DNA of 14,902 nt. Origin: Ophiosphaerella korrae (Eukaryota > Ascomycota > Dothideomycetes > Pleosporales > Phaeosphaeriaceae). The stretch's first letter is position 1, and each line of letters begins with the position of its first letter. The position numbers were made by a program, and so were the translations under genes. Positions 1 to 7,784 of the stretch are shown here, one piece after another. The stretch spans positions 1 through 14,902 of the forward strand of contig JALNQF010000754.1 of NCBI GenBank assembly GCA_028456385.1. Reading direction: 5' to 3'. Below the pieces are notes generated by a model. The model was not told the DNA's origin and did not search any database. It was given only the letters and a program-made list of their open reading frames with translations.

Positions 1-130
1 AAATATTATATTACGCGTTATAATTACCTAATCTAATTCTAGGACCTATATCCTATATATATTAGATACTCTATATCCTACTAGATATCTAATATAGCCC
101 TAAGGGCTTATTTTAAAGCTTCTCTTATTA
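1..130 (-). pseudogene. Element D integrase-to-RT linker, cut by window edge
   Basis: Directly after integrase the frame reads KRSFKISP.GYIRYLVGY, then RVSNIYRI.VLELD.VII, ending at base 1. This is the conserved fungal Copia block in which K-x-x-x-K-x-x-P-R-G-x-x-G-Y-L-V-G-Y is followed by N-I-Y-R-(I/V)-W and the start of the reverse transcriptase lead-in. It is the strongest single piece of evidence for the Copia assignment. The reverse transcriptase itself lies outside the window. Confidence 0.85.
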
Positions 131-1000
131 CGCCTAGCTACTTCCTTTTTATTAAGTAGATATACTTAGTAGCTATAAGTATATACTTTACTCTAATCTA
201 GCTAAAGGTCTACTATAGTAGCTCTTAGTTACTTAAGCTAATAGTATTTAAAGTACTATCTAAACTAGCTATTAAGTACTATATTAGGAGCTTATATATT
301 ATAAGCGTAGCTTAGGCTTATATTATATAGCTACGTAGCTACTTCTACTATTTCTAGCTAGAGCTTTTCTTATAAGTTAGTACTTATCCTTATCTTAATT
401 ACTTTTATTATTATTTCTTAACTAGCTCTCTTAGCTCTTCTATTTAGCTTATACGTATATACTAGAGTACTCTTAACTATAATCCTTTTTTATTTAGCTT
501 AAATCTAAAAGCGTATTTTACCTTTCTATAAAAGTATTACTACTTTATTATCTTACTTAAGTATATATATATAAAGCTTATAGTATATTAGTAGTAGCTT
601 TATAAAGCTTTTAAATACTCTTATTATTTTTTAGAGTATTTTACTTTATAATAAGTAGGTATAGAGCTTACTACTATACTTATACCTAAGTAGTATAGTC
701 TAAACTTCTCTAAAGTAGCTAGTAAGTATATTAAATAGGTTTTACGCTACTTACTAGTATAAGTATAAGGCTCTCTCTCTAAGTTACTTTAAGATAACTT
801 ACTTAGCGTAAGCTATTAAGTAATACTTATACTTAATACGCGCTATTCTATTAATACGTACGTTTCTTGCGCTTGTTACTAGCGCTTATAGTACTTCTAG
901 TCTAAGATAACTAGCTCTAGCGTACTAAAGCTCTTCTAAGTTACTTCTAGGTATTATATACTATAAGTTAAGCTATTAATTAACTTAATTACTTTATGTT
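130..1000 (-). pseudogene. Element D integrase (rve core) remnant
   Basis: The integrase would insert element cDNA into the genome. Reading down from about 740 the frame gives SSKLYTYLL.SKIL.KIIRVFKSFIK, the Copia 'R-L-x-W-x-Y-L-L-x-x-K-S' core strand and helix. At 541-561 is LK.DNKV, the 'L-R-S-D-N-G-G-E' motif, with the catalytic Asp kept and the following Gly lost. At 424-471 is STLVYTYKLNRRAKRA, the 'S-x-P-x-T-x-E-x-N-G-x-A-E-R' motif. The catalytic Glu codon at 430-432 (minus strand) now reads AAG (Lys), a TpG-to-TpA change. Then come EKL.LEIVEVAT.LYNIS and a run of stops. An N-terminal HHCC zinc site is expected near 850-1000, but I could not align it confidently. Confidence 0.78.
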
Positions 1001-1289
1001 ATACTTATAATAGTTAGATAAAATATAATAAGCTTATATTTAATAAAAGTAAGATTATATTTACGTATTAGTATTACTAGTATAATACTCTCTACTAGTA
1101 TTCCTACTCTTAGAGTTACGTTAAAACCTTAATACTAGGCTCTAGCTTACTATAATTAAGCTTTAGATACTATATTAATATAAAATCTTTTAACTACTAC
1201 TACTTTATAAAGTATAAGATTCTCTATATACTTACTATAAGCTCTATTTAGAGTATTTTTAAAAACTTAAGTACTTTTACTAAGTATTA

Positions 1290-1440
1290 GAAATACTTAT
1301 ATACTTACCTTTATATAGCTTATACTTTTTACTTTTATAAAGGAGCTTAGTTCTATAAAACTTATTAAGTTAACTAAGTAAAAAGTAGCTCTATTATTAA
1401 GTATAGTACTCTTAGAGAGTAGGTAAGTATTAAAATCTAG
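1290..1440 (-). pseudogene. Element D aspartic protease remnant
   Basis: The retrotransposon protease would cleave the polyprotein. In the Copia frame from 1437 downward I read DFNTYLLSKSTILNNRATFY, then SFIELSSFIKVKSISYIKVS. This matches the family pattern of an active-site segment, then an N-R-(S/A)-x-F-Y stretch, then an (I/V)-E-L-(A/S)-(S/D)-G-x-x-(V/I)-x-(A/S)-x-G-x-G flap region. The glycines in the last part read F, S or I. The catalytic D-S/T-G/A triad is not clearly legible, so the exact active-site position is uncertain. It lies between Gag and integrase, where a Copia protease belongs. Confidence 0.6.
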
Positions 1441-1469
1441 CGTTAAGTAGGCTCTAAGTACTAGCTTAA

Positions 1470-2520
1470 TAAGTTTACCTAAGTTAATAAGTATACCTAA
1501 GTTAATAAGTACTGCGTTTAGCTAGCCTAGGTAGACTAGAGCCTTTAATTTAACTAACTCTAAGCTAGCTTTAACTAGTTCCTATAAGAGACTAGCTTAC
1601 TTTTAAGTTACTAAGGTTTTAACTACTATAAAGTGTAGCTTATCTAAATAAGCCTATATTTTTACTTTTTTATTATTATCTATTTTAAATAGATTACTAG
1701 TAAGTACTACTTATACTTATCTATAATTTTATAGCTTCTAGTAGTAAGCTTAGCTATATAAGTAGTTATATTTTAAGTTAGTACTTAAGCTTAAGCTTAG
1801 CTTAGATCCTCTAAACGTTATAAATACGCTAGCTCCTTAATTAGTAGTTTAGAGCTTATACTCCTATAATAGAGCTAAGTAGATACTACTAATTTACTTT
1901 AGCGTAAGTACTTTTAAGCTAAAGACTAAGCTCTAGATTACTAATTAGCTTATTATCTAAGCCTAGTCTAGAGCTAGCTTTAGTATTAATACTTCTAGGA
2001 AATCTTATACTATAAGCTTACCTATTACCTGTATAATATTATATATAATTATACGCTAATATAGGTATAGCTACTTATTATACTAAAGCTCTAGTAATTA
2101 TTATCTTTAGTAAGCCTTCTATAGATAGGCTTAGTATTAAGTTTAGATAAGATTACTAGCGCTAGTATTAGATAAAGCTAGTAAGCTTTTTAGTATTTAA
2201 ATAAGCTCTTATAATATAGCTTTATTATTTATAAGTAGAGTTATTTTAGCTATTACTAGATAGCTTAGATTAACTATAGTGTTTACCTAGGCACTTAGAG
2301 CTCTAAGGCGTACTATTTATAATACCTAGGTATCTTTTATAGCTTAGTATTTCTCTATTATAAGCTTATAAGTAGCTACCTCTTTTACTATTACTAGGCT
2401 CTTTAGTTTAAGTTAAACTAGTTTGTTAGCGTAGATATTAGAGACGTTATTAGCTTCTAGATTAACTAGCTACTAGATACCTAGCTTAAGAGTATTATAA
2501 TAGAGTTATATAAACTATAC
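1470..2520 (-). pseudogene. Element D Gag (Copia capsid-like) remnant
   Basis: This is the N-terminal part of the Copia polyprotein, the capsid that would package the element's RNA in virus-like particles. Around 2427-2200 the frame reads NKLV..LKLKS, then YKLIIEKY.AIKDT, then LRALSA and KITLLINNKAIL.ELI. This resembles the Gag (UBN2/retrotrans_gag) layout of fungal Copia elements, in which a start segment leads into a helical capsid domain. At 1720-1773 a cluster reads YNYLYS.AYY.KL, possibly a zinc knuckle with its Cys and His turned to Tyr, but its last ligand does not fit cleanly. Stops are TAA or TAG at positions that would suit Gln or Trp. The start codon is lost; about 2470-2520 is my estimate because the frame loses protein character above that. 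The family call rests on position and weak similarity. Confidence 0.6.
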
Positions 2521-2608
2521 TAGCTATTATAAGTACTTATTAAGTAGAGTAGTACCTTTATTAAGTAGAGTAATCTTACTATAAGATATTATAAGTATTT
2601 AAGTAATA

Positions 2609-2635
2609 GATAAAATAAGATAAGATAAGATAAAA
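2609..2635. repeat. Short tandem repeat (ATAAG)n
   Basis: About four imperfect copies of a five-base unit (ataag, aagat by phase) stand in a row. It is an ordinary microsatellite in non-coding DNA, lying within or next to the possible LTR of element D. Confidence 0.8.
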
Positions 2636-2950
2636 GTATACTAAGCTTATAATCTCTTACTATAGTATATAGAATAGAACTATTAAGTAATTTTTAGCAC
2701 TAGGCTTATAACTATTACAAGATATAAGCTTAAAAATAAGTAAGAGATAGTTATTAATTAAAGAGCTATCTAAGCTAAGCTACTTATATATAGTAGAGTA
2801 GCTTAAATAGCTTATATAGCTTACTTACTACTATAAGCTTACTTAAATTATATAGAGTAGAGCTATAACTTATAATATTTATCTACTATTTACTCTTTTT
2901 AGTTAATTATTAAAACTACCTTATTAAGTTATCTTATATAAAGTCTATCT

Positions 2951-2975
2951 TATACTAGGTTTAATACCTAGTATA
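2951..2975. repeat. Perfect 10-bp inverted repeat with 5-nt loop
   Basis: The arms tatactaggt and acctagtata are exact reverse complements around ttaat. No run of T follows closely enough to suggest a terminator, and no coding region adjoins. It sits in the unassigned DNA just left of element A's LTR. Confidence 0.7.
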
Positions 2976-3033
2976 AGTATACCTTTACCTAGGTCTATAT
3001 AGTAAGTATAAGCTAAAGCTTCTTAACTTATAA

Positions 3034-3407
3034 TATTATAACTATAATAAGAGAAAATTAGATAAAGCTAATTAGCCCTACTATAGAAGATAATAACGTA
3101 TATAACTTATAGGAAAATAAACTTAATTAGAAAACTAACTATAATAATAATATGTAATAAATTTATAAATTTATAATCTTAGTAAATATATAGTTATAAA
3201 GTTACTAAAATAGCTTAGGTATATAGTTAGTAGAATATATATTATTAAGATAGTATAAGTAATCTAATCTCTAACCTAGAACGCTAATACTTAATATTAT
3301 ATATAAATTAACTATTATTTATAGTTATTACTTAATTATAATTTAAGCTTTTATTATTACCTCTTAATCTTCTAATACCTAATAGTAGTTACTTATAGTT
3401 AATAATA
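3034..3407 (+). repeat. 5' LTR of element A (Gypsy family 1)
   Basis: This 374-base stretch aligns along its length with the reverse complement of 10568-10994. Shared landmarks include gataataacgtatataactta, a block ending taaatttata, taggtatatagttagta and ttattattacctcttaatct. Element B's copy shows the termini as TGTTAT (mutated to TATTAT at its 5' end) and ATAACA, a six-base terminal inverted repeat; here the ends read TATTATAA and AATAATA, as CA and TG became TA. It lacks the extra 54-bp unit found in B's LTR. It should carry the promoter and polyadenylation site, but none can be read through the mutations. The left end is set by loss of similarity and may be off by a few bases. Confidence 0.8.
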
Positions 3408-3421
3408 GGTAACCCCTTTAT
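3408..3421 (+). promoter_or_regulatory. Candidate primer-binding site of element A
   Basis: Directly after the LTR comes GGTAACCCCTTTA, where reverse transcription would be primed by a tRNA 3' end. It is one of few C-rich stretches nearby and falls exactly at the expected position, but the canonical leading TGG is not clear after RIP. The priming tRNA cannot be named. Confidence 0.4.
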
Positions 3422-3481
3422 ACTTTACTAATTTAGTTATTATAAGATATAAAGTATAAGTAAGTATATAGTCTAGCTAAT

Positions 3482-4660
3482 ATAATAGTAGAAAGTTTAA
3501 CTAAGAAAAGAGTTAAGGTACTTATAAGTAGCTATAAGTTAGATAATACTATATAGAAGGTAATTAAAGCCTACTTAAATAACCTAATCTATAAGAAAGA
3601 AGATATAAGGCTAGTAATTAACGCTTTAGAAATATAGAACAAAGACCTATAAGACTACGTTAAATAGAATAAACTCTAAATTAAAGCTATTATAAATAGA
3701 TAAAACTAGATAGAATAAATTACCTAGAGACTATAAATAAGTATAATAAAGAAACTACTAAAAATACTAGTACTTAAGAAGTTTAATAAAAAAAAAAAAA
3801 AATTAAAGCTCTTTATAACTTTAGTATAACTCTAAATAGATATATAAGCGCTATACTTTAATATAAAGGATAAGAAGGTAGTATATATTATAATCTACCT
3901 TAAAGAAAATATAATAAAATAGTTTAATCCTTACTAGATAAACTATATAATACGTACTCTAATAATATAAAAGAATAAAATAAAAGCTATCTTTAGAAGT
4001 TATAAATACTTTATATAATAAATAAGAGTAGTATTTAGGAATATAGATATTACCTAATAAGCTAAAGAAAGGCTTATAAGATATAAGTAATACTAGAGCG
4101 TTTTTGAATATATATTAAAATTTAAATAATTATCTTAGAATATATAATAGAATAAGCTATCCCTAATATTAAAATTTAAACAAGGATTAAATAAAGAAAT
4201 TAGACACGAATTAATTTAAATAGAAAAACTAAAGATACTAGAAGCTCTAAAGAGATAAGTAATATAAGTATATAATAATCTTTAAGAATAGAAGATAAAC
4301 AAGTATTAAGGAAAACCTAACAACTATAATAGAAGAGACTCTATAATCCTTAATATAAATAAAGATAAAAAGAAAAAGAATAAAGACTTTACGTACTTTA
4401 AATATAGTAAGAAAGGCTACTACGTAAAAAACTACTAATTATAAAAGAAGAAGGATATAGTATACTATAAATATAAAAAACTAAGATACTTTATAAAATA
4501 CTATAGAAGTAAAGACTTAAAAAGAGAAACTTAGTTAAAAATAACTAAAAAGAAGAAGAAAGTACTATAAGTATAAGCTAAACCTTAAAAGAAAGTAGCT
4601 AAGAGTAAAGAATAGTAATATATAATACTTTATTAGACCTATTATTATAATAATAACTAC
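3482..4660 (+). pseudogene. Element A Gag: coiled N-terminus, capsid and nucleocapsid
   Basis: Gag would build the virus-like particle. After the putative start come charged helical stretches (AYLNNLIYKKEDIRLVINAL, then NKDL.DYVK.NKL.IKAI). The capsid core follows: LKLFITLV.L.IDI.ALYFN, then DKKVVYIIIYLKENIIK.FN, corresponding to the Ty3-type pattern in which a D-K-x-x-V-x-Y-x-x-x-Y-L-x-G-x-A-x-x-W-F segment is typical. Next come FRNIDIT..AKERLIRYK and SVFEYILKFK.LS, then LILKFKQGLNKEIRHEL, all characteristic of retrotrans_gag domains. A lysine-rich linker leads to the two zinc knuckles. A pure run of 15 A at 3788-3802 falls inside the frame and encodes lysines. Confidence 0.83.
4394..4504 (+). 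other. Two tandem CCHC zinc knuckles with every ligand changed to Tyr
   Basis: The first knuckle (4394-4435) reads Y-F-K-Y-S-K-K-G-Y-Y-V-K-N-Y and the second (4463-4504) reads Y-Y-K-Y-K-K-L-R-Y-F-I-K-Y-Y. Both keep the CX2CX4HX4C spacing exactly, with Tyr at each of the eight ligand positions. Cys (TGY) and His (CAY) both become TAY when TpG or CpA mutates. The domain would have bound the element's RNA; in this state it cannot bind zinc. Confidence 0.85.
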
Positions 4661-5649
4661 TACGTATACTTCTTAAGTAAGTAAAGAGTAAGATAGTTTT
4701 TATATAAGAAATAAAGAGTAGTAGTAATAAAAGAAAAAAAAACGTAGGTATAGCTTAATAAAATAAGACGTATAATAAATCTACTAATAAAAGATTTCGA
4801 AAGAGAAAAGCTCTAGACTCTATTAATCTCTACTAAAAGACTAGTAAAAGATAAAAAAACTACTATAGTTACTTCTAAAAGACTAAGAAGTAATAAAAGA
4901 AAAGATAATATAAGAGGTATAGAATATACTTTGTTAAATATATATAGTTATAATAGCTATATAATAATAGATATAGTAGAATAAAATAAAGAATAGAAAT
5001 TTATTTAGAAATACTTACTAGTTAAAAGTATAGAAGAAGCGTTTAAAGACTAGAAAGAATATAACCTAAAAGTAAAAAAGTATATAATATTCTAATAATA
5101 GATAGAGTAGTATATAGTTATAATAGGAAGAATACTTATATAGAGAGAATAGTAATACTTTATATAAAAAAGGTAATAGATTAATAAAGCCTATATACTA
5201 ATAGTACTAGTAGTATACTATATCTTAATAGAAACTAGATATAGTAAAGATAAATACTAAGAAGAAGACAATAAAAGAATAAATCTAGTATATCTAGTAT
5301 ACTTTAAAATATTATAGATATTATACCTAAATATAAATTATATCCTATATAAAGAACTTAAAGTAAGAAACTACGTATAGCTAGTAAGAAGATAAGGCTA
5401 TAATTATATAAAAGTAATTTAGGTAGAAGATATTATAGGATAGGAAATAATCTTAAAAGAAGGATATATATTAGTAAGGCTAAAAATAAAGATATCTAAG
5501 AAATATATCTTAAGAAAACTATAGTATAAATATACGTACAATAAAGATCTAAAATATAAAGAATAAAAACTTTAAGTAAAGTAATAGCTTTAGAAAAATA
5601 GATAATTTATAAAATTACCTTAGTAAAAATACTTAGAGGGTATAAGAAG

Positions 5650-5960
5650 CTTATATATTATAAAAATAAGTATATATAAAAAGAAGAAAGTATAAGTAAT
5701 AATTAATAGTAAAGCTATAAAAAACTTTATAGTAAAAAAGTTTATAGAAATATAAGGAATATACTATATAATAAAGAAGTATCTTTAATAACTAAGTATA
5801 ATTAAAGAAAAGCTATTCTAAGAACTAATTAGGTTTAAAATAGTACCTTCTATACTAGAAATAAAAAGGTTAAAGATTAAAAATATAGTTATAGATATAA
5901 TAATAATTAATTATAAACAAGAAATTATATTAGGAATGCTATAGTTATAGATAACTAACT
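5650..5960 (+). pseudogene. Element A aspartic protease remnant
   Basis: At 5696-5737 the frame reads VIINSKAIKNFIVK, matching the Gypsy protease active-site pattern in which hydrophobic residues precede D-S-G-A-T-x-N-F-I. Here Asp is Asn (GAT to AAT), Gly is Lys and Thr is Ile. Downstream, IVIDIIIINYK.EIILGML.L at about 5885-5950 matches the closing part of the domain where I-L-G-M-x-W-L is conserved; the ATG at 5936 is a rare surviving Met codon. Element B shows the same two blocks (NSRATRNF near 14834-14857). Loss of the catalytic Asp inactivates it. Confidence 0.82.
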
Positions 5961-6199
5961 AAAAAATTAATTAAATAATAAGAAAAATTAGCTAATCTAA
6001 ACAATATATATTAAAAGCTAATATAAATATATATAAAGGAGAGTTCCTAGTAGAATATAATAAATAGAAAAAATAACTTATAGAACCTAAAAAATACCTT
6101 TAAGAATATTAACTATAGGACTTAGCAATAGAACTAGAAGAAGGAAAAGATATAGGTTAGAGCCTAGTATACTAAAAAACTAAAGAAGAGTTAAAAATT

Positions 6200-6840
6200 A
6201 AACGTATATTTATATAGAACGTATTAAAGAAAGAATAGATATAAGAATCTAAATTCTTAGTAGTATATAAACTTATCTTTATAGATAAAAAAGAGATAAA
6301 AGATAAAATACTCTACGTAGATTTTAGAAAAATAAACGTAATTATAAATAAAAACTAATACCCCTTACTATATATAAATAAAATATAAGATAGACTATAG
6401 AAAGTATAAATCTTTATAAAACTAGATATCTAGAATACTTATTACTAGATTAGAATTAGAAAAAGTAATAAATAAAAAATAGTATTTAGAATATAATATA
6501 AACTATTTAAATATATAGTTATACCTTTTAGATTAATAAACGTACTAGTAGCGTTTTAACAAAGAATTAATATAGTACTAAGAGAATACCTAGATATATT
6601 TATATTTATATACTTAGATAATATCCTTATATTCTTAGAAATAGAAGAAGAATATATATAATACGTATACAAAGTACTAGAAAGGCTAGTAGAAAATAAA
6701 CTATTCCTTAAATTAAGGAAATATATATTCTATATAAAGGAAATAGATTTCCTTAGATTTATTATTAAACTAAGAAAAATTAGAATTAACCTAAATAAGA
6801 TTAAAGTAATCTAAGAATAGCTAATACTAAAAAACTTATA
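6200..6840 (+). pseudogene. Element A reverse transcriptase remnant
   Basis: The RT would copy element RNA into cDNA. Motifs appear in order: LYVDFRKINVI at 6311-6343; the Y-P-L block at 6359-6367; FIKLDI with the first catalytic Asp intact at 6425-6427; the FRI.YKLFKYIVIPFRLIN region near 6490-6540, corresponding to the family's Y-x-x-x-V-M-P-F-G-L-x-N-A; and IYLDNILIFLE with the active-site tetrad at 6611-6622. The tetrad reads Y-L-D-N, not Y-x-D-D. Then come YVYKVLERLVENKLFLKLRK and IDFLRFII, the 'K-C-x-F-x-x-x-x-x-x-F-L-G-x-x-I' block with Cys and Gly lost. Length and order are normal for Ty3/Gypsy. Confidence 0.92.
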
Positions 6841-6989
6841 AGAAGTATAATAATTTTATAGACTAGCTAACTTTTATAGAAAGTTAATAATAAAGTAGTC
6901 TAAAATAATAGAACTACTAATAAAACTTATAAAAAAAGATACGCTATTTAAATAGATAAAACAATATAATAAGGTATTTAATTAAATTA

Positions 6990-7326
6990 AATAAAAGTTT
7001 ATAGATAACCTAGTTATTAGAATATATAATCTAGACTAATAAGTAATAGTAAAAATAGACGTATTAAACTTAGTCTATAGAATAGTACTAATACAAGAAG
7101 ATCTAGATACTAAGTAGGAATATCTAGTTAAATATTTCTCTAAGAAAATAAAGATTATAGAACTTAACTACTTAATTTATAATAAAGAGATACTAGTAAT
7201 CTATAAAGTATTTAAGTAATAGAGAATATACTTATAGAGAGTAAAATACTAAATAAAGGTTTATATAAACTATAAAAATCTTATAAGATTTATAATAAAT
7301 AAAGATGTATTATAATACTATACTAG
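6990..7326 (+). pseudogene. Element A RNase H remnant, cut by element C
   Basis: RNase H would remove the RNA strand during cDNA synthesis. The frame reads VIVKIDVLNLVYRIVLI (Asp codon intact at 7058-7060), then YLVKYFSKKIKIIELNYLIY, then NKEILVIYKVFK with its Glu codon intact at 7187-7189, and VYINYKNLIRFI. These are the usual T-D-A-S-x-x-x-x-G, Y-x-S-x-x-L-x-x-x-E-x-N-Y, D-x-E-x-L-A-I-V and T-D-H-K-x-L blocks. Element B carries the same stretch. After YY at about 7320 the match to B stops, and element C's LTR begins. Confidence 0.9.
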
Positions 7327-7769
7327 TATTAAGTTCTTAGAACTAAGTAAAAGTAATAAAAGTAAGTAGGCTTTTATAAGATAGGTACAGTTAATAAATA
7401 AGTTAGTTACTTAACTTAATTAATAGTTAGCTTTTATTAGAGTATTATAAGGTATATAAGTATTAATAAGTAGATAAGAATCTAATTAAAGTATTAGTTA
7501 TAATACTCTATTAGGATAAGAAGTAAAAAAAAGATTAAATACAATAGTTTATAAAGGTCTATTAACGTTCCTATATACTTACTATTTAGTGTTTATTTCT
7601 ATATACTTACTCTAGAGTATTTACTCTAGAGTACTTATTTTTAAGCATTTACTTTAGAGCGTTCGCTCTATAGTGTTTACTACTAAATAGTTATATATTT
7701 TACTATACTATATTACTTAGCCTAATTGCGTATAATATAATAGCTTACCTACTACTTAGTATTATAATA
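7327..7769 (-). repeat. 3' LTR of element C (Gypsy family 2), and a non-coding stretch
   Basis: The minus-strand 5' end at 7769 lies directly after a purine-rich tract and reads TATTATAATACTAAG, probably TGTTATAA before RIP. The other end at 7327 reads ...CTTAATA on the minus strand, probably CTTAACA, giving a TGTTA/TAACA terminal inverted repeat. The 5 bases left of it (7322-7326, actag) could be one copy of the target duplication, with the second copy out of the window. It holds no recognisable protein. It keeps more CA and TG than its surroundings and contains three short palindromic elements. Boundaries are inferred from the tract, the termini and loss of A-B similarity, since C's second LTR is not present. 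Confidence 0.65.
7607..7670. repeat. Palindrome pair and hairpin within element C's LTR
   Basis: The 13-base phrase ttactctagagta occurs at 7607-7619 and 7621-7633, 14 bases apart; each copy holds the palindrome TACTCTAGAGTA. A little further on, tagagcg-tt-cgctcta at 7655-7670 is a perfect 7-bp stem with a 2-base loop, unusually CpG-rich for this window. They could be LTR promoter or RNA-structure elements, but nothing in the sequence settles that. Confidence 0.7.
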
Positions 7770-7772
7770 CTA

Positions 7773-7784
7773 TCCTCTTTTCTT
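7773..7784 (-). promoter_or_regulatory. Polypurine tract of element C
   Basis: On the minus strand AAGAAAAGAGGA ends three bases before the inferred LTR start at 7769. This is where plus-strand DNA synthesis would be primed, and it fixes the LTR boundary. Confidence 0.7.

Larger units (their letters stand above)
1..2719 (-). mobile_element. Element D: degenerate Ty1/Copia LTR retrotransposon, truncated by window edge
   Basis: One minus-strand frame (codon first base at coordinates divisible by 3) reads Gag, then protease, then integrase, then the integrase-RT linker as coordinates fall. That domain order, with integrase before reverse transcriptase, defines Copia elements. The frame holds at 2427, 1437, 561, 471 and 90 with no shift, so the damage is point mutation only. 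Reverse transcriptase and RNase H must lie left of base 1. The right boundary is uncertain: on the minus strand a TGTAATAG sequence starting at 2719 is a possible 5' LTR start, but no matching LTR copy is in the window to prove it. Confidence 0.8.
2521..3033. other. Non-coding stretch, possible LTR of element D plus unassigned DNA
   Basis: No frame here gives a recognisable protein. On the minus strand, TGTAATAG at 2719 could start a Copia 5' LTR running down towards 2500, and GGTATCTAGTAGC read on the minus strand at about 2469-2481 loosely resembles a primer-binding site, but neither is confirmed by a second LTR. The short phrase attaagtagagta occurs twice between about 2537 and 2572. Bases 2720-3033 remain unexplained apart from a perfect inverted repeat at 2951-2975. 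Confidence 0.4.
3034..7326 (+). mobile_element. Element A: 5' part of a RIP-degraded Ty3/Gypsy retrotransposon
   Basis: The order LTR, Gag, zinc knuckles, protease, reverse transcriptase, RNase H is the Ty3/Gypsy order. Element B, of the same family, adds integrase and chromodomain downstream, so A was very probably a chromovirus. Similarity to B stops at about 7320-7326 (the matching point in B is about 13237-13240), in the middle of RNase H, exactly where the LTR of element C begins. A's integrase, chromodomain and 3' LTR are therefore expected beyond the right edge of the window. Confidence 0.88.
3482..7326 (+). pseudogene. Element A Gag-Pol polyprotein, single-frame remnant
   Basis: A single plus-strand frame (codon starts where coordinate mod 3 is 2) carries Gag, two zinc knuckles, protease, reverse transcriptase and RNase H without any frameshift over some 3.8 kb. 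It is broken only by many TAA and TAG codons where Gln or Trp is expected. This suggests one fused Gag-Pol reading frame, as in several fungal Gypsy elements, rather than separate gag and pol. No start ATG survives. Two ATA codons at 3482-3487 are candidates for a mutated ATG because the frame becomes protein-like there and the LTR ends about 75 bases upstream. The right end is a break by insertion, not a stop. Confidence 0.85.

Noticed and set aside
771..780. (CT)5 run as a microsatellite or pyrimidine tract
   Set aside because: Too short to mean much, and inside element D's frame (Arg/Glu codons on the minus strand).
1476..1512. Two copies of acctaagttaataagt as a tandem repeat or regulatory site
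   Set aside because: They fall within element D's minus-strand frame, where they encode repeated INLG-type residues; explained by coding sequence.
1720..1773. Element D zinc knuckle with Cys/His to Tyr
   Set aside because: The Y-L-Y...Y-Y cluster is suggestive, but the last expected Cys reads TAA, which RIP cannot make from TGY, so it is not claimed as a finding.
3152..3160. ATG as the start of a gene
   Set aside because: It is inside element A's LTR and is followed at once by TAA.
3788..3802. Run of 15 A as a LINE or retrogene poly(A) tail
   Set aside because: It lies inside the Gag frame and reads as lysines without disturbing the phase, with Gag similarity on both sides.
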